Source: Omphiscola glabra
Lineage: Eukaryota > Mollusca > Gastropoda > Lymnaeidae
Direction of reading: 5' to 3'
Length of the DNA stretch: 64,000 nt
NCBI GenBank assembly: GCA_964017045.1
Contig: OZ024810.1
Span: 2,715,365 to 2,779,364 of the forward strand
The translations under genes were made by a program, and so were the position numbers. Position 1 is the first letter of the stretch. Every line of letters begins with the position of its first letter. Positions 10,108 to 23,832 of this stretch are shown here, in pieces. The notes under the pieces are model-generated. The model had not been told where the DNA came from, searched no databases, and was given only the letters and a program-made list of their open reading frames with translations.

Positions 10108-12186
10108 CATTGATCATGCTGCATGTTATTGTGATATTTTTTTTTCAGTTATATTTATATATATTATATTATATATACATATTATTTAAAAGGGTAATTA
10201 TTCAGACATAATCATTTATTTTTAAGAGTGAAGATAATTGTAGTATATTTTATTTACACAATTATTATTTGTTGTGAAATAATTTCATGGGATATTTTAT
10301 AATTGTTAAACAGGCATGCTTAACATTGAAAGTGCATGTTTTATTAAAATTGCAACATCATATTGCATGCACTGTTCCTAGTGTTAATTAAATCCAGTTA
10401 GCTTGAATTATTATTATTTTTTTTAAAGATATGGATTTTATTTAAAAGATTTTTTTTTTTCGATTGAGTTGGTTTTTAACAAAAAATGATCTGTAAGTCT
10501 TATATATGGCTAAATATAAACATTGCATGGATATTTTCTGTATTTAATTACTCTTTAAGAGAATCCTTAATATAAAGTGTAATTCCCCTTAATTTTACCT
10601 CATTAACTTTGAAAAAAAAAAAGTTATGATTTTTTAAAACAATTAAATCATAGCGATTTTGTATACTATTTGGTAAATTTGAACAAAATTAATTCAAAAA
10701 AGGACTTTTTCTGAAAATGTACAATATTTTTTTGGTTTTTCAATGAAGTATAATGATAACGAAGCTGCCCTGTTAATTTGAGATTTTTCCATTAAGTTTT
10801 GACATAGTTATAGCTGAAAATCTAAACGACAAAAAGAGGGTCACAAAATGTGGAGAAAAATGCATTGTAAAAAATGACAAAAATAACCGTTTTTCAAAAA
10901 TTCATAACTTTAAAACTACAATAGCTAAAAATGTGATTTTGGTGTCTGAATTTAGTTAAAAATAAGCTCTATTCAATTATGTCATTGGTTTATTAAAAAA
11001 AATAATTTTTTTTTACCAAAGTACCTAAACAGTGGTTATCATGAAAATCGCGTATGGCGGTAGAGCTTCTTTGAGAAATAAAATAGTAGACTTAACTTAG
11101 CTAATTTTAACTTGATATATTTTTACAAAGAAATTCCTGATCAATATTGTTCGGGATCCAATTCTCTTCAAAATTATATATCACACAAACCATTTACCAA
11201 AGAAATGACCGCAATCCACATCTTTTCCCTATGCCTATTCAATGTTTACATTTTGAAGTGAACAAGGGGCACGTAACTCTGCAAGGAAATGACACTACAG
11301 GCAATCGGTCAATATTTACAATTTGTGTCAACGTGCCTACAACTATTCTTAAAGAATTTGAAACAAATTTATTATTTTGAGATTACTTGCTGTTATCTGT
11401 ATTTGTTTGAATAAGGAACTATATAACGGCATGAGATTTGTAAAAAGTACCTTTCACGAAACTTTTGTCACTTACGGTGCCATTGTGGGGAAATGGTGGA
11501 AAACTCTTCTGTCTTCAAAGATACGTTATAAAGTTGCCAAATTGGATGTATTTAGATTTAAATACATGTTGCATTTATTTTATAACTTGATTTAGTTTGT
11601 CCTATATTTCTTTCTAAACCATTGGTGGGTTTAGAAATTTTTAAATATATAAGTATCTCACGTTCTAGGCATCTAGTAATCTGGTTGCCCAGAGCCGTGT
11701 AAAGGTGGTTCTCGCCACGGGCGTCAATATCAGGGGCCAATTTTCTAATACTAGAGGCTGTAGTTTCATGCTTCGCCTAGGGCGCCGCTTTTACTTCGCA
11801 CGGTCGTGCATCAATTAAGGACGCAATGCGTCTAGATTTTTGGGGGTGGGTGTTATGTGGGACAATGTTTGTCAAAACTTTTAATAAAATTGTATAACTA
11901 TTATATTTTTTTTAAATTTGCGACAATTTCGTTGTCAATAAATGGTTGGTGATTTACAAAGACGCGAAAAGCGCAAAAGTAATGATAAGTATGACAACAG
12001 CGAAGTAAACACCATACCAAACAGATTACTAATAAAGCAACATGAGTCTGTCCAGTTATATAAAATCCCTAAACTGTCTCACATTTCACTCATCACTAAT
12101 GAAAGTCAACTTGGGTGTCATCTAAATAATTAAGACCCATCTCTCGAATTAAAGCTGACCAACCACAGAAAAATTAAATAACTTAT
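10108..12186. other. AT-rich non-coding stretch with hAT-like debris
   Basis: No supported gene. Short frames at 11147-11740 do not show family motifs or splice sites. Around 11680-11820 a GGGCGCCGC-bearing segment resembles the non-autonomous hAT-like repeat at 23833-23996, but no clear terminal repeats were found. Confidence 0.4.
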
Positions 12187-13560
12187 TTGCCAACTATGAG
12201 AGGAGTCACAAATGCGAAGAAAAAGTCAGTCTACTTGCGTAGGAAGGGAGGGGACTGTGGAGGGGGCGGTCCTCACAGGCGGCACTTTTTTCTTTATAAC
12301 CCGCACCGGGAGCTAATAATCCTCGCTAAGCCAATAAGACCCTCTTCTTCATCAATAGCTGTTTCGGTACCCCAAGATCCCTGGTTCGCTCCTCAAGTTT
12401 CCCTGGTCCCCTCAATACAAGGACCCTTGATACGTCAACCAACGCTTGGACATTGGTCGCTCTCTAATGTTGGTGGAATTCTATGACATTTTTTGCCCGA
12501 GCGCTGTGTCCCTGGTCCGTTGGTTAACGAAGTCATTTTCTGATACAATGACGTCATGGAGAAACGCCGGCATAGCGGGAGCGAGGTGGTCTCCTGTCAT
12601 GTTGCTGTTTAGGAAGGCGCGAGCAGCGAGGCAGTCGCAGAGGCTTCCCTGTGTATTGGTTTGTGGGTGGTACTCACTCTAGGCTGATTTCTGATCGTTA
12701 ATGCTGCATAACTTTTGTGGTGTGAGTCCACTGCGGTGCCCGGACAAATGAACGCATTAAAAGTAAACCCACGACAACTCCCCATAAGACATCCGAAAAC
12801 AGGACAAGTGAACCAACGGATAAAACACCGAAAAGTGAATATGGACAGCTGAACCCAGAAACAACAGGGGAGACGACCGCTCGACCGAAATTTGGTTTTT
12901 TTGGTTTGTTTTTTTTTTAGCCTTTTCGAACACACCCTTTGCGACGGAAACTAGTTTGACAACTTTTTCCTGAAATTTCTGGGTTTTCTGGATTTTCAGT
13001 TCGGCATGCTCAGGGGTCGACACCGATGACAGCGGACGGCTCTGGATTGCCCCAAAGTCAGGCTGACACAAGTTGGAACGCGAATAAGGGTCAAATTTGT
13101 TGCCCTATTTCTCATTCATCTCATGCCAGAAAAAATATAAAACCGTATGACGAGTTAAAAGATGTTCTCCCGTAAACTAATATGCACAGAGGTCGTTTCC
13201 GATGTTAGCAGTCTCGGATCTGGTATGCATCCGTTATGCACAAAAGATTCGTGTTCAGTGCCGCTTCTGTCGATTGTTTGTCAGGTATGCACAGTGGTCA
13301 TCTCCGATGCTCGTTGCCAACTGCTCGTGTGCCCCCCAAACAGGTAGACGTGAGTTTGGACTTTAGGCCATGGGACTTAGCCGTTAGGAAAATGTGTCCG
13401 TGGGTGCAATTTGCTATGTACTCAATTGTACCTGTGGTCACTTGTCTGTCTGGTTACTTGTCTTCTGTGTGTTCACAGATAGCTCACTTGTTCTGCGTCC
13501 AGTTGTCTGAGAAGAGTCACTGCATTGATCGGTAATCAAATTCTACCCTACCCTAGGGAC
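12187..13560. other. GC-richer single-copy block, no gene recognised
   Basis: About 1.4 kb of near 50% GC in an AT-rich background, with several short open frames on both strands but none with recognisable domains. A TATAAAA at ~13136 precedes the last 400 bp. It could be a promoter, an untranslated RNA or an unrecognised repeat. Confidence 0.35.
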
Positions 13561-15715
13561 TTCATCCCCACTCCTGATTTTGCAGGTTTTATTTAAATTC
13601 TGTGGCACCCCTCATAATAAACAACTCAACAAGCATGCGAAGTTTTGGTTTTGACCCATTCCCCTGAAAAAACCTGAAATGACATGCCTGCGCCTACCCC
13701 CCCCCCCCCCCAAACTATCGCTTCAAGAAACCATCCGTAAACTCCGAACACACTGGGTTGCGGGGGGATATGCAATGCTGAGTACTAGTTTCAGTATAAT
13801 ACAACCTGCGTCAAAGATTGTTAATTTATATACAAAGTTGTAAATCCATTGGAAAAGAGTATAAACACTGGAAATATATATCATTATCAACTTTAAAGAA
13901 AAAACACCACACTTACCTTGTTCCTAGTACGAAACTTTATTCGAGTATGTGTAAGTGTATGTGATGGTGTGGGAAGGGCTAAGGTTACACTATCGTTTAA
14001 TACATGTACTTCTTCTTCTATGTATGTTACTTAATTATCTATTATTTTTACCTTACTTTTACTTTATGTTTAGTGCATTTGGCATGAGACTGGGAAAAAG
14101 TGAAACAAAATCTGGTCACACATCGGCTAATTAGACTTTCGATAAATAAACTTATCAATTGACTAATTTGTTTAAATACATGTTATACATTAAAATCCAT
14201 TTAAACCATCGAAAATACTTGACAAACTAATTGTAAAACAGTAAATACATGTTATAGTAACCACTGAAGTCTTTTTTAATGTAGTTCCATCATGTAAATA
14301 GAAATTGTTTAATTAAATCCACCAGAAACATTATTAAATCGCGCTAAAATTAGGGATTACCCGATTTATTTTCTACCCACCTCTTGACAGTTGGAGTTTT
14401 GGAGCAAAAGATAGGCCAAAGTGACATGCAAAGAACGTGAGGTTTCGCTAACTGCCGAGCCAGTAGTAACGTCTTGTCGGTTTGTTAAACCGCTTATTTT
14501 GCTCACCATATTTCAGTGCAATCCTTTTTTGCTGTTAAATTAAAATCGATAACTTATAAAGGCAGCAAATGAATAAAAAAAAATACATTTACCAATTGTT
14601 TTGGTACTAATTAACTCAAGATCAAGGGGCATCAATAATATTTTACCATTTTAAAAAAAATGTTGATTGAGAATGGAAATAATTTTAGGAAAAAATAATG
14701 TGATTTCATTTTCCCTTTTTTCTTCTTCCTAATCGTTGGTTGTTTTGTGGTTAAATCCTCAAAAGGGTAGAGGTCAAATTTTCTTTCCATGTCAACAACC
14801 CATCCAGGAAAAGAAAATATATTTATTGAATTGAATACATTGCCCGAATTGACTATTCATAAACAAAAAGTATCATGGAGTAGTTTCAGTGATTTAAAAC
14901 CAATTTTACGATTTAAATCTACATAAGACAATGCAGACTAAGAGATGACATCATTGACATTTTATCGCCTCGAAGTCCAAACACCAGATTGGTGACGTCA
15001 ATCTCATCAAAAAAGACCATCTTCGACAAAATTGTTCAGGCAATTTTTTAAATATTAATTTTAAAAATCAACAGAAACATATTTTAATTTTAACCCCAAC
15101 CCCAATTTTTTATTTTATTTATGGAATTCGCCACCCCTTGAAAAAATGCTTATACGTGCAGCCGCCTTGAAGACTTTTTATTTTAGTTTTGGGTGTTGAT
15201 GGAAATTCTCCTTATTTCTGTGTGCGCTTGCCGACGTCTGCAATCCCGGCACGGGGGATGGGGGGGTGGGAGGTGTTTGAAGGGGGGCAGGTAAGCCACG
15301 TGCGAACAAGGCGGTTGAAAAATGGGTATTTTGTGCGAATGTCCTTTATGGACAACTCCTTATCGACAGGCTTGAAATCCTATGTGACATCTGTCAGGAC
15401 CTTGCATTTTGCATGTACCATCCTTAGGTTGAATACCATTGGTTAAGTCTGTGATGATGATGATCCCAATGTCACCCCTATCTGAAGGAATGTCAGCTTT
15501 ACGGTCTTAAGCCTCTAGATAAACGATGCTGCTGGGTGCCGGCCATGGTTTGACTTGGCTGCTGGGTGCCGCCCATGGTTTAAACTTGTAAACAGTTTTA
15601 GGGTGGCCGGGGTGAATATTTTTTATAAACCTGTTTTTTTTTAAAAAAATTAAATAAATGTATGTAGCTTTTTTTAAATGTCATGATTATGTTTGCTAAT
15701 ACCCGGTAGTAATAG
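13561..15715. other. Non-coding, AT-rich with a poly-C run
   Basis: A 14-15 nt poly-C run lies near 13698-13712. Near 15525-15590 a 36-bp segment containing TGCTGGGTGCCG is present twice in tandem. No gene is supported. Confidence 0.35.
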
Positions 15716-15790
15716 TTTATGTGAAGCGCGGTGAGCCCAGCCCTAGGCCGGGGTACCGCGCTATATAAGACCACTGTAATAATAATTTAA
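15716..15790. repeat. SINE-like or interspersed repeat fragment
   Basis: A GC-rich segment (GAAGCGCGGTGAGCCCAGC ... TACCGCGCTATATAAGACC) ends in an AATAATAAT tail, the build of a SINE or similar 3' end. The family is not identified. Confidence 0.35.
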
Positions 15791-16376
15791 TGCTGGAGTA
15801 AAGGCAGATCCGTCGTTTGCCTTTCCAACGGAGGGCAACATTAGATGTATCCATTACGGCACTAATTTCTTGCACAAACGCACCTGAAAGAGTGAAAATA
15901 GAAAACAAATCTATTCAGCTTTTTGGTAATATATCTCCACATGGTATGAAGCAAATACTTTCCTACTAATGTTTCTCAATTTCTCTGTATTTCTTCTACT
16001 TTGTTTCATATTCCTTAGATTTTATTTTACCCTCAATATTTTGGTCCGTTAAGATTCTCTACCTTATTTTTCACAGTACCAATAATTATATTCTTTTACT
16101 TCCTGCAATCTTATTTCCAGCAACAAAAAGGAAATCTCTAAAGTTTTTTTTACTGTCATCTGATACGTGTTATACTTCTTTTTGTCATATTTTCGGATGA
16201 AGGCTCTATGCCGAGCTATCAAAATCTTTTATCCTGTCTATGAATTCAAGTTTAGCATACCCAACTTGAATGCAGTCCATCAATTATATTTTTTTCTTTG
16301 ACTTTTGGAGGCCAACTGCAGATTTTCGGGTTTGTGCCCTTTGTATTCAAAGATGATAGTCTTTTTCATATCCGAT

Positions 16377-16484
16377 GGCCCCTGCAGATGTAAGGGTTGT
16401 AAGGGCCCCTGCAGATGTAAGGGTTGTAAGGGCCCCTGCAGATGTAAGGGTTGTAAGGGCCCCTGCAGATTTAAGGGTTGTAAG
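16377..16484. repeat. 27-bp minisatellite, four units
   Basis: Unit starts GGCCCCTGCAGATGTAAGG; unit starts at 16377, 16404, 16431 and 16458. The 27-bp period gives a Cys-rich 9-residue repeat in one frame, but no gene structure supports translation. Confidence 0.85.
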
Positions 16485-16499
16485 GCCCACGCGGCGGCT

Positions 16500-18137
16500 C
16501 TGGGTACAAGATGGAAGTCATGAAATACTTAACTCTAATAGGTCAGTAGGTGTAATATTAGTCTTGTCTAGGGCGCCGGCAACCCACGAAACAATCAACT
16601 TTTTAAAAATTACCTGGGCCCAATAGCCACAGACACATATACAGACACATATACAGACACATACACGTATAAAACATTTGAACTCCGACTTCCATATTGG
16701 TGTATAAAAATAGTTTAATTGCCATACCTGAGATTTGGTTACTTTTAATATTAAGACATAACTGAAACGTGGTGTTGTAATTGTCAAAGTTGACATGACT
16801 ATTCTCAAACAGATCGAACTAAAATCATAACAATCAATCACTTAACGTTAAGCAACAAGTTTAACCAATAGCTCAAACATCAATCATAAAGCAAAGTAAA
16901 TCTAAATCCCAATTTTATAATAAAATGAAAGAATTGTTTCTGTCATCATACACTCGTACACGCTAACCTAAACACTCCTACACGCTCAAACAAACACTCA
17001 TACAAGTACCTATACATTTGTTTTATCATGTAGTGCTAATAACTTCCAGAAATGTTGGTGTTTGTAAATTTGGATGAATCATAAAGACACAAATGGATTA
17101 ATAAATACAACATTAGTGTATAGAAATGTGGGTTCTCAAGTTAACAGTCTGCTGGCCTCACGTTTCCCGCTCTCACTGAGCCACTCTTATCGATATGTTA
17201 CCGATAATGTATCACAGATTTAAGGACGAAAACAAGGCTCCGAGTGTGGCATATCTATACAGATGTGTGGCACTTAATAAAACAAAATGTACTTAAAACA
17301 TGACTGTGGCTAAAGAACAGTAATAGTACAATTGTTCTTTTCTGCAGCTCAGAACTAAGAATTATTCCATGCAAAATATGAATAGATGTAAGAGTATAGG
17401 CCTACTAGTAGTACTACTGAATAATATATGTTTGTAAAACATAGTATAGAGTTAGATATGTTTGTAAATCATAGTATTGCATTTGATATGGTTGTAAAAC
17501 ATAGTATTGATTTCGATATGGGTGTAAAACCAAGTATTGAATTTGATATGTTTGTAAGTCGAAGGTGTAATTAATTTGTGCAAAAGAATGTCAGAAAAAT
17601 TCAAATTATACAAATTATATTTCATAAATATGTTATTGTATGAAAAATTTAACATAGATTAAAGGCAGTTTGTAAAATGAACTCAGGATCATATCAATAA
17701 AATGATATACATAATTACATGCATGGTCGTTAATATGTATTATTAATAAAGACTGAGATTATCATTTAACCAAAAAATGTATAAAATAAGTATCACATAA
17801 AATGATGGCATCAGCAATTTTGCAAAGAGTTAAAAAATAACAAGAAGATTCCCAGACCATTATTTTCTGGAAGGTTTTGTCTCGTATGGATGTCGTAAAA
17901 ACATCGTAACTTTTATGCCATTTAGAAAACAATAAATAAACAATATTAAACGCATTTTTTCAATGCAGTATATAAATAAATATATGTATGTATACATAAA
18001 TGCATACCTATAAAAATGAAAGACATGGAGAGTATCATAATAATGAGTGGCATTGAAATAACAGCAATAAAACCGTTTATTTCATTGCAATGGGTTGAGT
18101 GTTGAGCCGAGTAGATCTATCTCCATAGATCTCATGA
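16500..18137. other. Non-coding AT-rich stretch
   Basis: Holds a short ACACATATACAG microsatellite (16629-16668) and a loose ~30-bp repeat (TATGTTTGTAAAACATAGTA-like) at 17425-17560, four to five copies. No gene is seen. Confidence 0.4.
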
Positions 18138-18467
18138 TTCTGTTCATCGCCAACCAGTGGACAAGGCATTCACTTTTTGATCATGAATGGAAGAATGGGA
18201 ATGGATTGTTGTCAAAGATTGCTGTTCATCGCCAACCAGTGGACAAGGCATTCACGTTTTGATCATGAATGGAAGAATGGGAATGGATTGTTGTCAAAGA
18301 TTGCTGTTCATCGCCAACCAGTGGACAAGGCATTCACTTTTTTATCATGAATGGAAGAATGGGAATGGATTATTGTCAAAGATTGCTGTTCATCGCCAAC
18401 CAGTGGACAAGGCATTCACTTTTTTATCATGAATGGAAGAATGGGAATGGATTATTGTCAAAGATTG
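18138..18467. repeat. 82-bp tandem repeat, four units
   Basis: Units contain CATCGCCAACCAGTGGACAA and AATGGAAGAATGGGAATGG; the period of exactly 82 is shown by recurrent ATG positions 18187, 18269 and 18351. Units are nearly identical. Confidence 0.9.
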
Positions 18468-18848
18468 GATTGCGTCATCATTCTATACATTCAGGAAAAA
18501 AGTCATTTTTCAAACAAAGTTAAAAAACAAAAATTTTTTAAGCTATTGCGAATGACAGAAACTCTGCCAAGTAGATATGAATTTTGTAAAAAGGTATGAA
18601 TGACTCAAATATATTACAAAAGCAATAGTATTTAAATATGTTTGCGTGATTTAGTATAGATATTTTGACACATTATCATACACTAAAAGTTTTTAAAAAA
18701 CGCATTCCATAAAATGTTAATGTATAGCCTATGATTATTCATTGTGCATGATCAAGTTGAAAGCGTGCTTAAATTACGTGCATATTTCAGTGAACTTGAG
18801 GGTTGTTTTAAATCTCTACACAATAATTTCAAAATAACTGTTTGCATT

Positions 18849-19142
18849 TCTATCCTAGTCTGAAACAACGTAAACATAACTGCCAGGCATCCGGTGTTCT
18901 ATCCTAGTCTGAAACAACGTAAACATAACTGCCAGGCATCCGGTGTTCTATCCTAGTCTGAAACAACGTAAACATAACTGCCAGGCATCCAGTGTTCTAT
19001 CCTAGTCTGAAACAACGTAAACATAACTGTCAGGCATGCGGTGTTCTATCCTAGTCTGAAACAACGTAAACATAACTGCCAGGCATCCAGTGTTCTATCC
19101 TAGTCTGAAACAACGTAAACATAACTGCCAGGCATCCAGTGA
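18849..19142. repeat. 49-bp minisatellite, six units
   Basis: Unit TCTATCCTAGTCTGAAACAA... with successive starts at 18849 and 18898. Only a few substitutions separate units. Confidence 0.9.
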
Positions 19143-20310
19143 TTACAACATTTTCTTTTAGAGCCTGGCCTACGTCACATTGGTGCAAGATGTGATCAAA
19201 GGATACGTTTAAAACTTGTGCAACTCGTTCGTCTTCCACCTTGCCAAGTTTCAGGTGTTAGTAATAACACATTTCAGGGAAGTACTGTTACTCACACCTT
19301 CATTTAAGCTAGATTAACATCTGACCTCTACTTAGACAGGTGGAATAATGTCTTTTTTGCAATTTAACCAACTGTTAAAAAACAATATGGGTAGACACAA
19401 TCTAGACATAAACGACACTAAATTGTATTGGAGACAAGTCCATGTCCTTGGGATCCTTGCTGAAAATCGGTTTAGAATACTGAACAGTTTTAGATAAGAC
19501 GTATGCGTGACAAAGTTACAGTTCAAACAGATGATTGGGAATCGAATGAACACTAGTTTTGTTTAGAGAGTGTATGTGACTTTGGATGAGCACATGTATT
19601 AAATGACGTAACACACAAATACTCTCCTATCCAGTGGCACTTGATGGTAGCACACAGATGGCGTAGCTAGTTTGAGAGCTCAACATGTGTTACGAATTCA
19701 TTCTGATAAATGATCCCATCTTTAATATTAACTTGTTTTAATAATAACACCAGTCTCTTAACCATTCTCATCTGCATGATGGTGAATTCATTCACTATTG
19801 CTGTTTAAATCGAATATTCTTATTTTAGTCTGGTACTAAAACGTAAAATTAAATTATTGTATTTGCTAACAATATATATATTTTTTCTTCCTCTGATTCA
19901 AAAGTGGAACATTGTTCTTTGGCAATTTGTTTTAAATTTTGCGATTTTCTTCTGGCATATTGTTGCTTATTAGCATAGTTTAAATTAGGTTCTTTTATAT
20001 TGTTGTACATTTGCACAGTTCGACTGAGTTCTTTTTACATTGTAATACCTTTCCATAGTTCATTCATAGTTCTTGTATATTGTTGTATATTTACTAATTC
20101 CATTACATATTTTATTTTCATTGCTGTACATTGCTATAATTCACAAATAGTTCTTGTATATTACTGCAAATGTTATTTGTTGCATATTGTTGAACATTTT
20201 AATTTTTAATCCATGCATATTGGTGTAAAAATGCATTATTCTTTTTATATATTGTTGCACAACAGTGTTCTACTTGCATATTGGTGCAGAGTTCAATCAT
20301 TCTTCTATAT
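19143..20310. other. No gene seen
   Basis: AT-rich. From ~19980 T-rich segments with TATTGTTGTACAT-like words lead into the next array and may be its degenerate edge. Confidence 0.35.
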
Positions 20311-20986
20311 ACTTGCCATATCTACTTGTCGGTTGTCACATGGTCCATATACATGCCTCATGTACTTGTCTCTTGCCATTTGGTTCATATACTTGACAAA
20401 TCTACTTGTCTGTTGCCAATTGGTCCATATAAATGCCACATCTACTTGTCTGTTGCCAATTGGTTCATATACTTGCCACATCTACTTGTCTGTTGCCAAT
20501 TGGTTCATATACTTGCCACATCTACTTGTCTGTTGCCAATTGGTTCATATACTTGCCACATCTACTTGTCTGTTGCCAGTTGGTCCATATACTTGCCACA
20601 TCTACTTGTCCGTTGCCATTTGGTTCATATACTTGCCACATCTACTTGTCCGTTGCCATTTGGTCCATATACTTGCCACATCTACTTGTCTGTTGCCATT
20701 TGGTCCATATACTTGCCACATCTACTTGTCCGTTGCCATTTGGTCCATATACTTGCCACATCTACTTGTCCGTTGCCATTTGGTCCATATACTTGCCACA
20801 TCTACTTGTCCGTTGCCATTTGGTCCATATACATGCCACATCTACTTGTCCGATGCCATTTGGTACATATACTTGCCACATCTACTTGTCTGTTGCCATA
20901 TGGTCCATATACTTGCCACATCTACTTGTCTGTTGCCATATGGTCTATATACTTGCCACATCTACTTGTCTGTTGCCAGTTGGTCC
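20311..20986. repeat. 40-bp minisatellite, about 17 units
   Basis: Unit contains TCTACTTGTCTGTTGCCA and TTGGTCCATATACTTGCCACA. All three plus frames stay open, which explains the long frames here; there is no sign of a real protein. Substitutions (CAATTGG, CATTTGG, CATATGG) occur in blocks, suggesting stepwise expansion of subsets. Confidence 0.93.
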
Positions 20987-21917
20987 GCGGCTGTTTATTG
21001 TGTATTGACAGCTGTCCCCAGTACTTTGAGGACGTCCCACTATCCGCCACCTGGTGGACGCGCTGGATTGGGGATGGTCGCCCCTTCTTTTCCTAGGACT
21101 CCTCTCCGTTTTAATTTGATTTTTTTCTTGAACGCATGTTAGCGTAACGTATGGGGCTTTTCTTCCAATATCTTCCTTAGCTTTTGCAACTTGTTCATCA
21201 CAACTGCAATATAAATTCAGTTTCTACCTGAGAAGGGGGCATACCTTACACCTCCTGGTCTTGTCACGAGAACAGTCTGTTCTGCAGCCGTTCACAATTT
21301 AAGTCTGAATTTATGTTCTGATCTTCTGACGTATATCACTTTAAGACTGATTTCTTAACTTGAGCTTCTCATCTGTGTAATTACCAATCAGTTCTTTCTT
21401 CATACAATCTTCTCGACAGATGTATAATTACCAATCTGTTCTTTCTTCATACAATCTTCTTGACAGATGTATAGTTACCAAGCAGATCTTTCGTTTAATC
21501 CTTCTTTGATACTGATATCAAACTGTTGACATCTGACTTTGTATCATTTATTTTTTACTTTTGCATTTGATCAGGTCTCATTTATAGAAACTTGGTCTAC
21601 TTATCACCAAACGAAAATCTCTATAAGTAGAGCAAGACAACTCAGGCATTTATCTCGAGTAAACATAATCTGATTTTCTCAGTGGACTTGTTTCTCCCTT
21701 CGAGATGAAGCCCCATTACGTTACGTCGAAAACATCAGGTGAAAAACGATGACTAGATCCAAGTCAAAAACGTGTTTCACCAACCTCACCCACTTTTCTC
21801 TGAAATCTCATCAACGTAGTAAATAAAGCAGAAGCTATTCAAAGTCATTTACTTTTACCCTTTTCATAACTGACTTTGAATACTGCTCCTCATTCGTCTG
21901 CTTCTAACTATTCTGCC
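20987..21917. other. No gene seen; short two-unit repeat
   Basis: A ~55-bp unit (GTATAATTACCAATCTGTTC...) occurs about twice at 21365-21480. Otherwise unremarkable. A hammerhead-reminiscent word near 21700 is too degenerate to call. Confidence 0.35.
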
Positions 21918-21945
21918 CTAAAGAGACGGTCTTGGTGCCGAGCCT
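21918..21945 (-). CDS. Possible second (last) coding exon of MAGPL paralogue 1
   Basis: A good 3' splice site (TTTACTTCTATTGCAG, minus strand) lies 376 nt downstream of the first-exon donor. It would complete the phase-2 codon and add eight residues (G, S, A, P, R, P, S, L) before a TAG at 21918-21920. Phase agrees with the first exon; there is no independent support. Confidence 0.35.
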
Positions 21946-22321
21946 CTGCAATAGAAGTAAATTATTTCACGATGAAACAGTGACTTCAACATTGTAAAAG
22001 TTAAGCACACACACACACAACACACACACAACATTCCCTAATGTAAGGAAAAGTATAATTTAAAAAATAACATAGAGATTGCTCAACATAAATATTGTAT
22101 GAAGAAGTTGCTATAATAATCACTAAACTTTCAAATTGTCGAAGCACAGCAATAGAATGATATTAGAATGCAGCCAAATGTACAACTGTGAATTTTCACA
22201 GTTCAAGATGAACCTTGGCAAAAACTTGCATTATTTAGTTTTACAATACTTCGTTATTTTATTATTTTAATATTAAATTCAAGCCTATTTAACATTTAAT
22301 GACTATAATCTAGATATCTAC

Positions 22322-22626
22322 CTCAGATTGTTCACCGTCTGCAGTACTTGTAGATTATGGGAACACCTAATTTCCAGGACAATTGGATCAATCCGACCAG
22401 CTCTAACCGTTATGAAAATATTACTTCCTTCTTGTACGTTTGGTTCCGCCATTGTAGCGTTAAGGTCGTTTGGAACTGTTGTCCTCGCGGTTGATAAATC
22501 AATATCACCTACAGGGTGAAAGTCAATATGATCGTCATCTTCGTCTGTGTGGTTAGAGCTGTGGGATATATCTCTTAATATTACATTTAAATCACGAAAG
22601 TTGAGAGGCCCGGCCATTTTTGTGTT
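22322..22626 (-). CDS. MAGPL-family first coding exon, paralogue 1
   Basis: Begins after an acceptor (CGCTATTACAG) with nine untranslated bases, then ATG at 22617-22615, and runs to a GAG|GTAGAT donor at 22322/22321, leaving phase 2. The 98 complete codons start MAGPL, then RDLNV, an Asp/His-rich stretch, HPVGDIDLS, and end in a more hydrophobic strand-like region. It aligns along its length with the exon at 33997-34307: shared MAGPL, RDLNV, HPxGDxDLS and a GSN/GNT region, same length class and same donor phase. No signal peptide or membrane segment is seen. Function is unknown. The presence of an acceptor before the ATG implies an upstream untranslated exon, perhaps near 23252. Confidence 0.7.
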
Positions 22627-23832
22627 CTGTAATAGCGAAATTGCGAAAAAAATACGTCTATGTCATAGGTGTTCCTTCTACAGTCTGCAAGCGGGAAATG
22701 TAATCTCCGGTTATGTATCATTGTGCCTTAAAAAGTTCCTTTACAAAGAAAATTAAAATACATTCTTTAATTAACCCAATGTGACTATTTATCACATGAA
22801 AATAATGAGTAAAATAACCGCTTAACGTTGAACCTTAAAAATGATCATTAAAAAAATTAATTTAAATATCTATTGGAATAAGAACTCTTTTTTCAATTAT
22901 TTTTTATTCAACGCCATTTTTGGTCATGTGACACTTATTTATAATGTTGTTCCTATTAAAGCCAAAAGGAAAATGAAACCAAACTCTTTATGAACTAGCA
23001 AGCAATATATCTAGTACATAATTTGAAACACAACAAGGCGTTACGTGTACGAAGTAACAGAAGTAGGTCACATGTTGTATGGACACCTTCAATAAACATT
23101 GCAAGATTGCAAGTGACCTGTTTTAACGCCATTACACTCCCTTCTCATCTTAACGCGCCTTTCCAATCTTGTAGACCGTAAGCTTGTTTGTGGAGCGTAA
23201 TTTTTTTGTTTACACGTCTGATATTTTAAGGCTATCTTATGCTGTGTTCACCTGGTGAACGGCTGGAAAAGAATACTGGGTCGTCAGAAAAGAGGGTGTG
23301 TGTTTTTAAACACTGTCGTGTGTTCATGGTTGATCGTGTCTACTTCGTTGAGAAACGGGTGGCTGGGTGATCTACTTTCTAGTGGTATGCCTGAATAAAG
23401 AGTTAAATGACTAAACAGGGTTTGTAAGCATTTCATGTTGAAAAAGTAAAGAATTCTTTTGTCGATAATTTTTTAAACATTTTTAATACTAAAACGTAGA
23501 GAGAGAGAAGAAAAAAACACCTTTAAAATGCTACCTATCAAAAACTAATTTAAACGCAATAAAAAGTAGAACATAATTAAAATTTTCTGTGTTTGTGCAG
23601 AAAATGTCTAAAAAATTAATAAAAATATAACAAATTTAAGTTTCGCCTACATTCAATTCGAATCCTTTGGCTTTATAAAGTGCTCATTTGCATTACTGCA
23701 AGTCTTTCTTTGCGTAATGCATTTTATGAAATTTTAAATTATTTCTACCTCTTATAGTGTTTTAACTCGTCTTTAATAGAAAGTATTTTTGCTAAGTTAT
23801 TTTTATAAAAAGAGTTTATAACGGTTTCTATG
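22627..23832. other. Upstream region of MAGPL paralogue 1
   Basis: AT-rich non-coding DNA. On the minus strand CCGTTCACCAG|GTGAAC at 23262-23247 is a good 5' splice site and could end a non-coding first exon spliced to 22626. The same 15-mer occurs at 51612-51626. Confidence 0.35.

Noticed and set aside
15189..15446. 85-codon frame followed by a GTAAGC donor-like site
   Set aside because: No recognisable domain and no acceptor in suitable position; GC-rich low-complexity in part.
16305..16523. Cys-rich metallothionein-like peptide (GPCRCKGCK repeats)
   Set aside because: Four perfect 27-bp DNA units explain it; no signal, splice site or conservation pattern, and another frame is also open.
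20213..21142. Long open frames of 191-309 codons on the plus strand
   Set aside because: They are translations of the 40-bp minisatellite in three frames with no domain, and the frames end soon after the array.
21690..21730. Hammerhead ribozyme near 21.7 kb (GATGAAGCCCC...CGAAAAC)
   Set aside because: No stem II can be drawn and the first core bases are missing.
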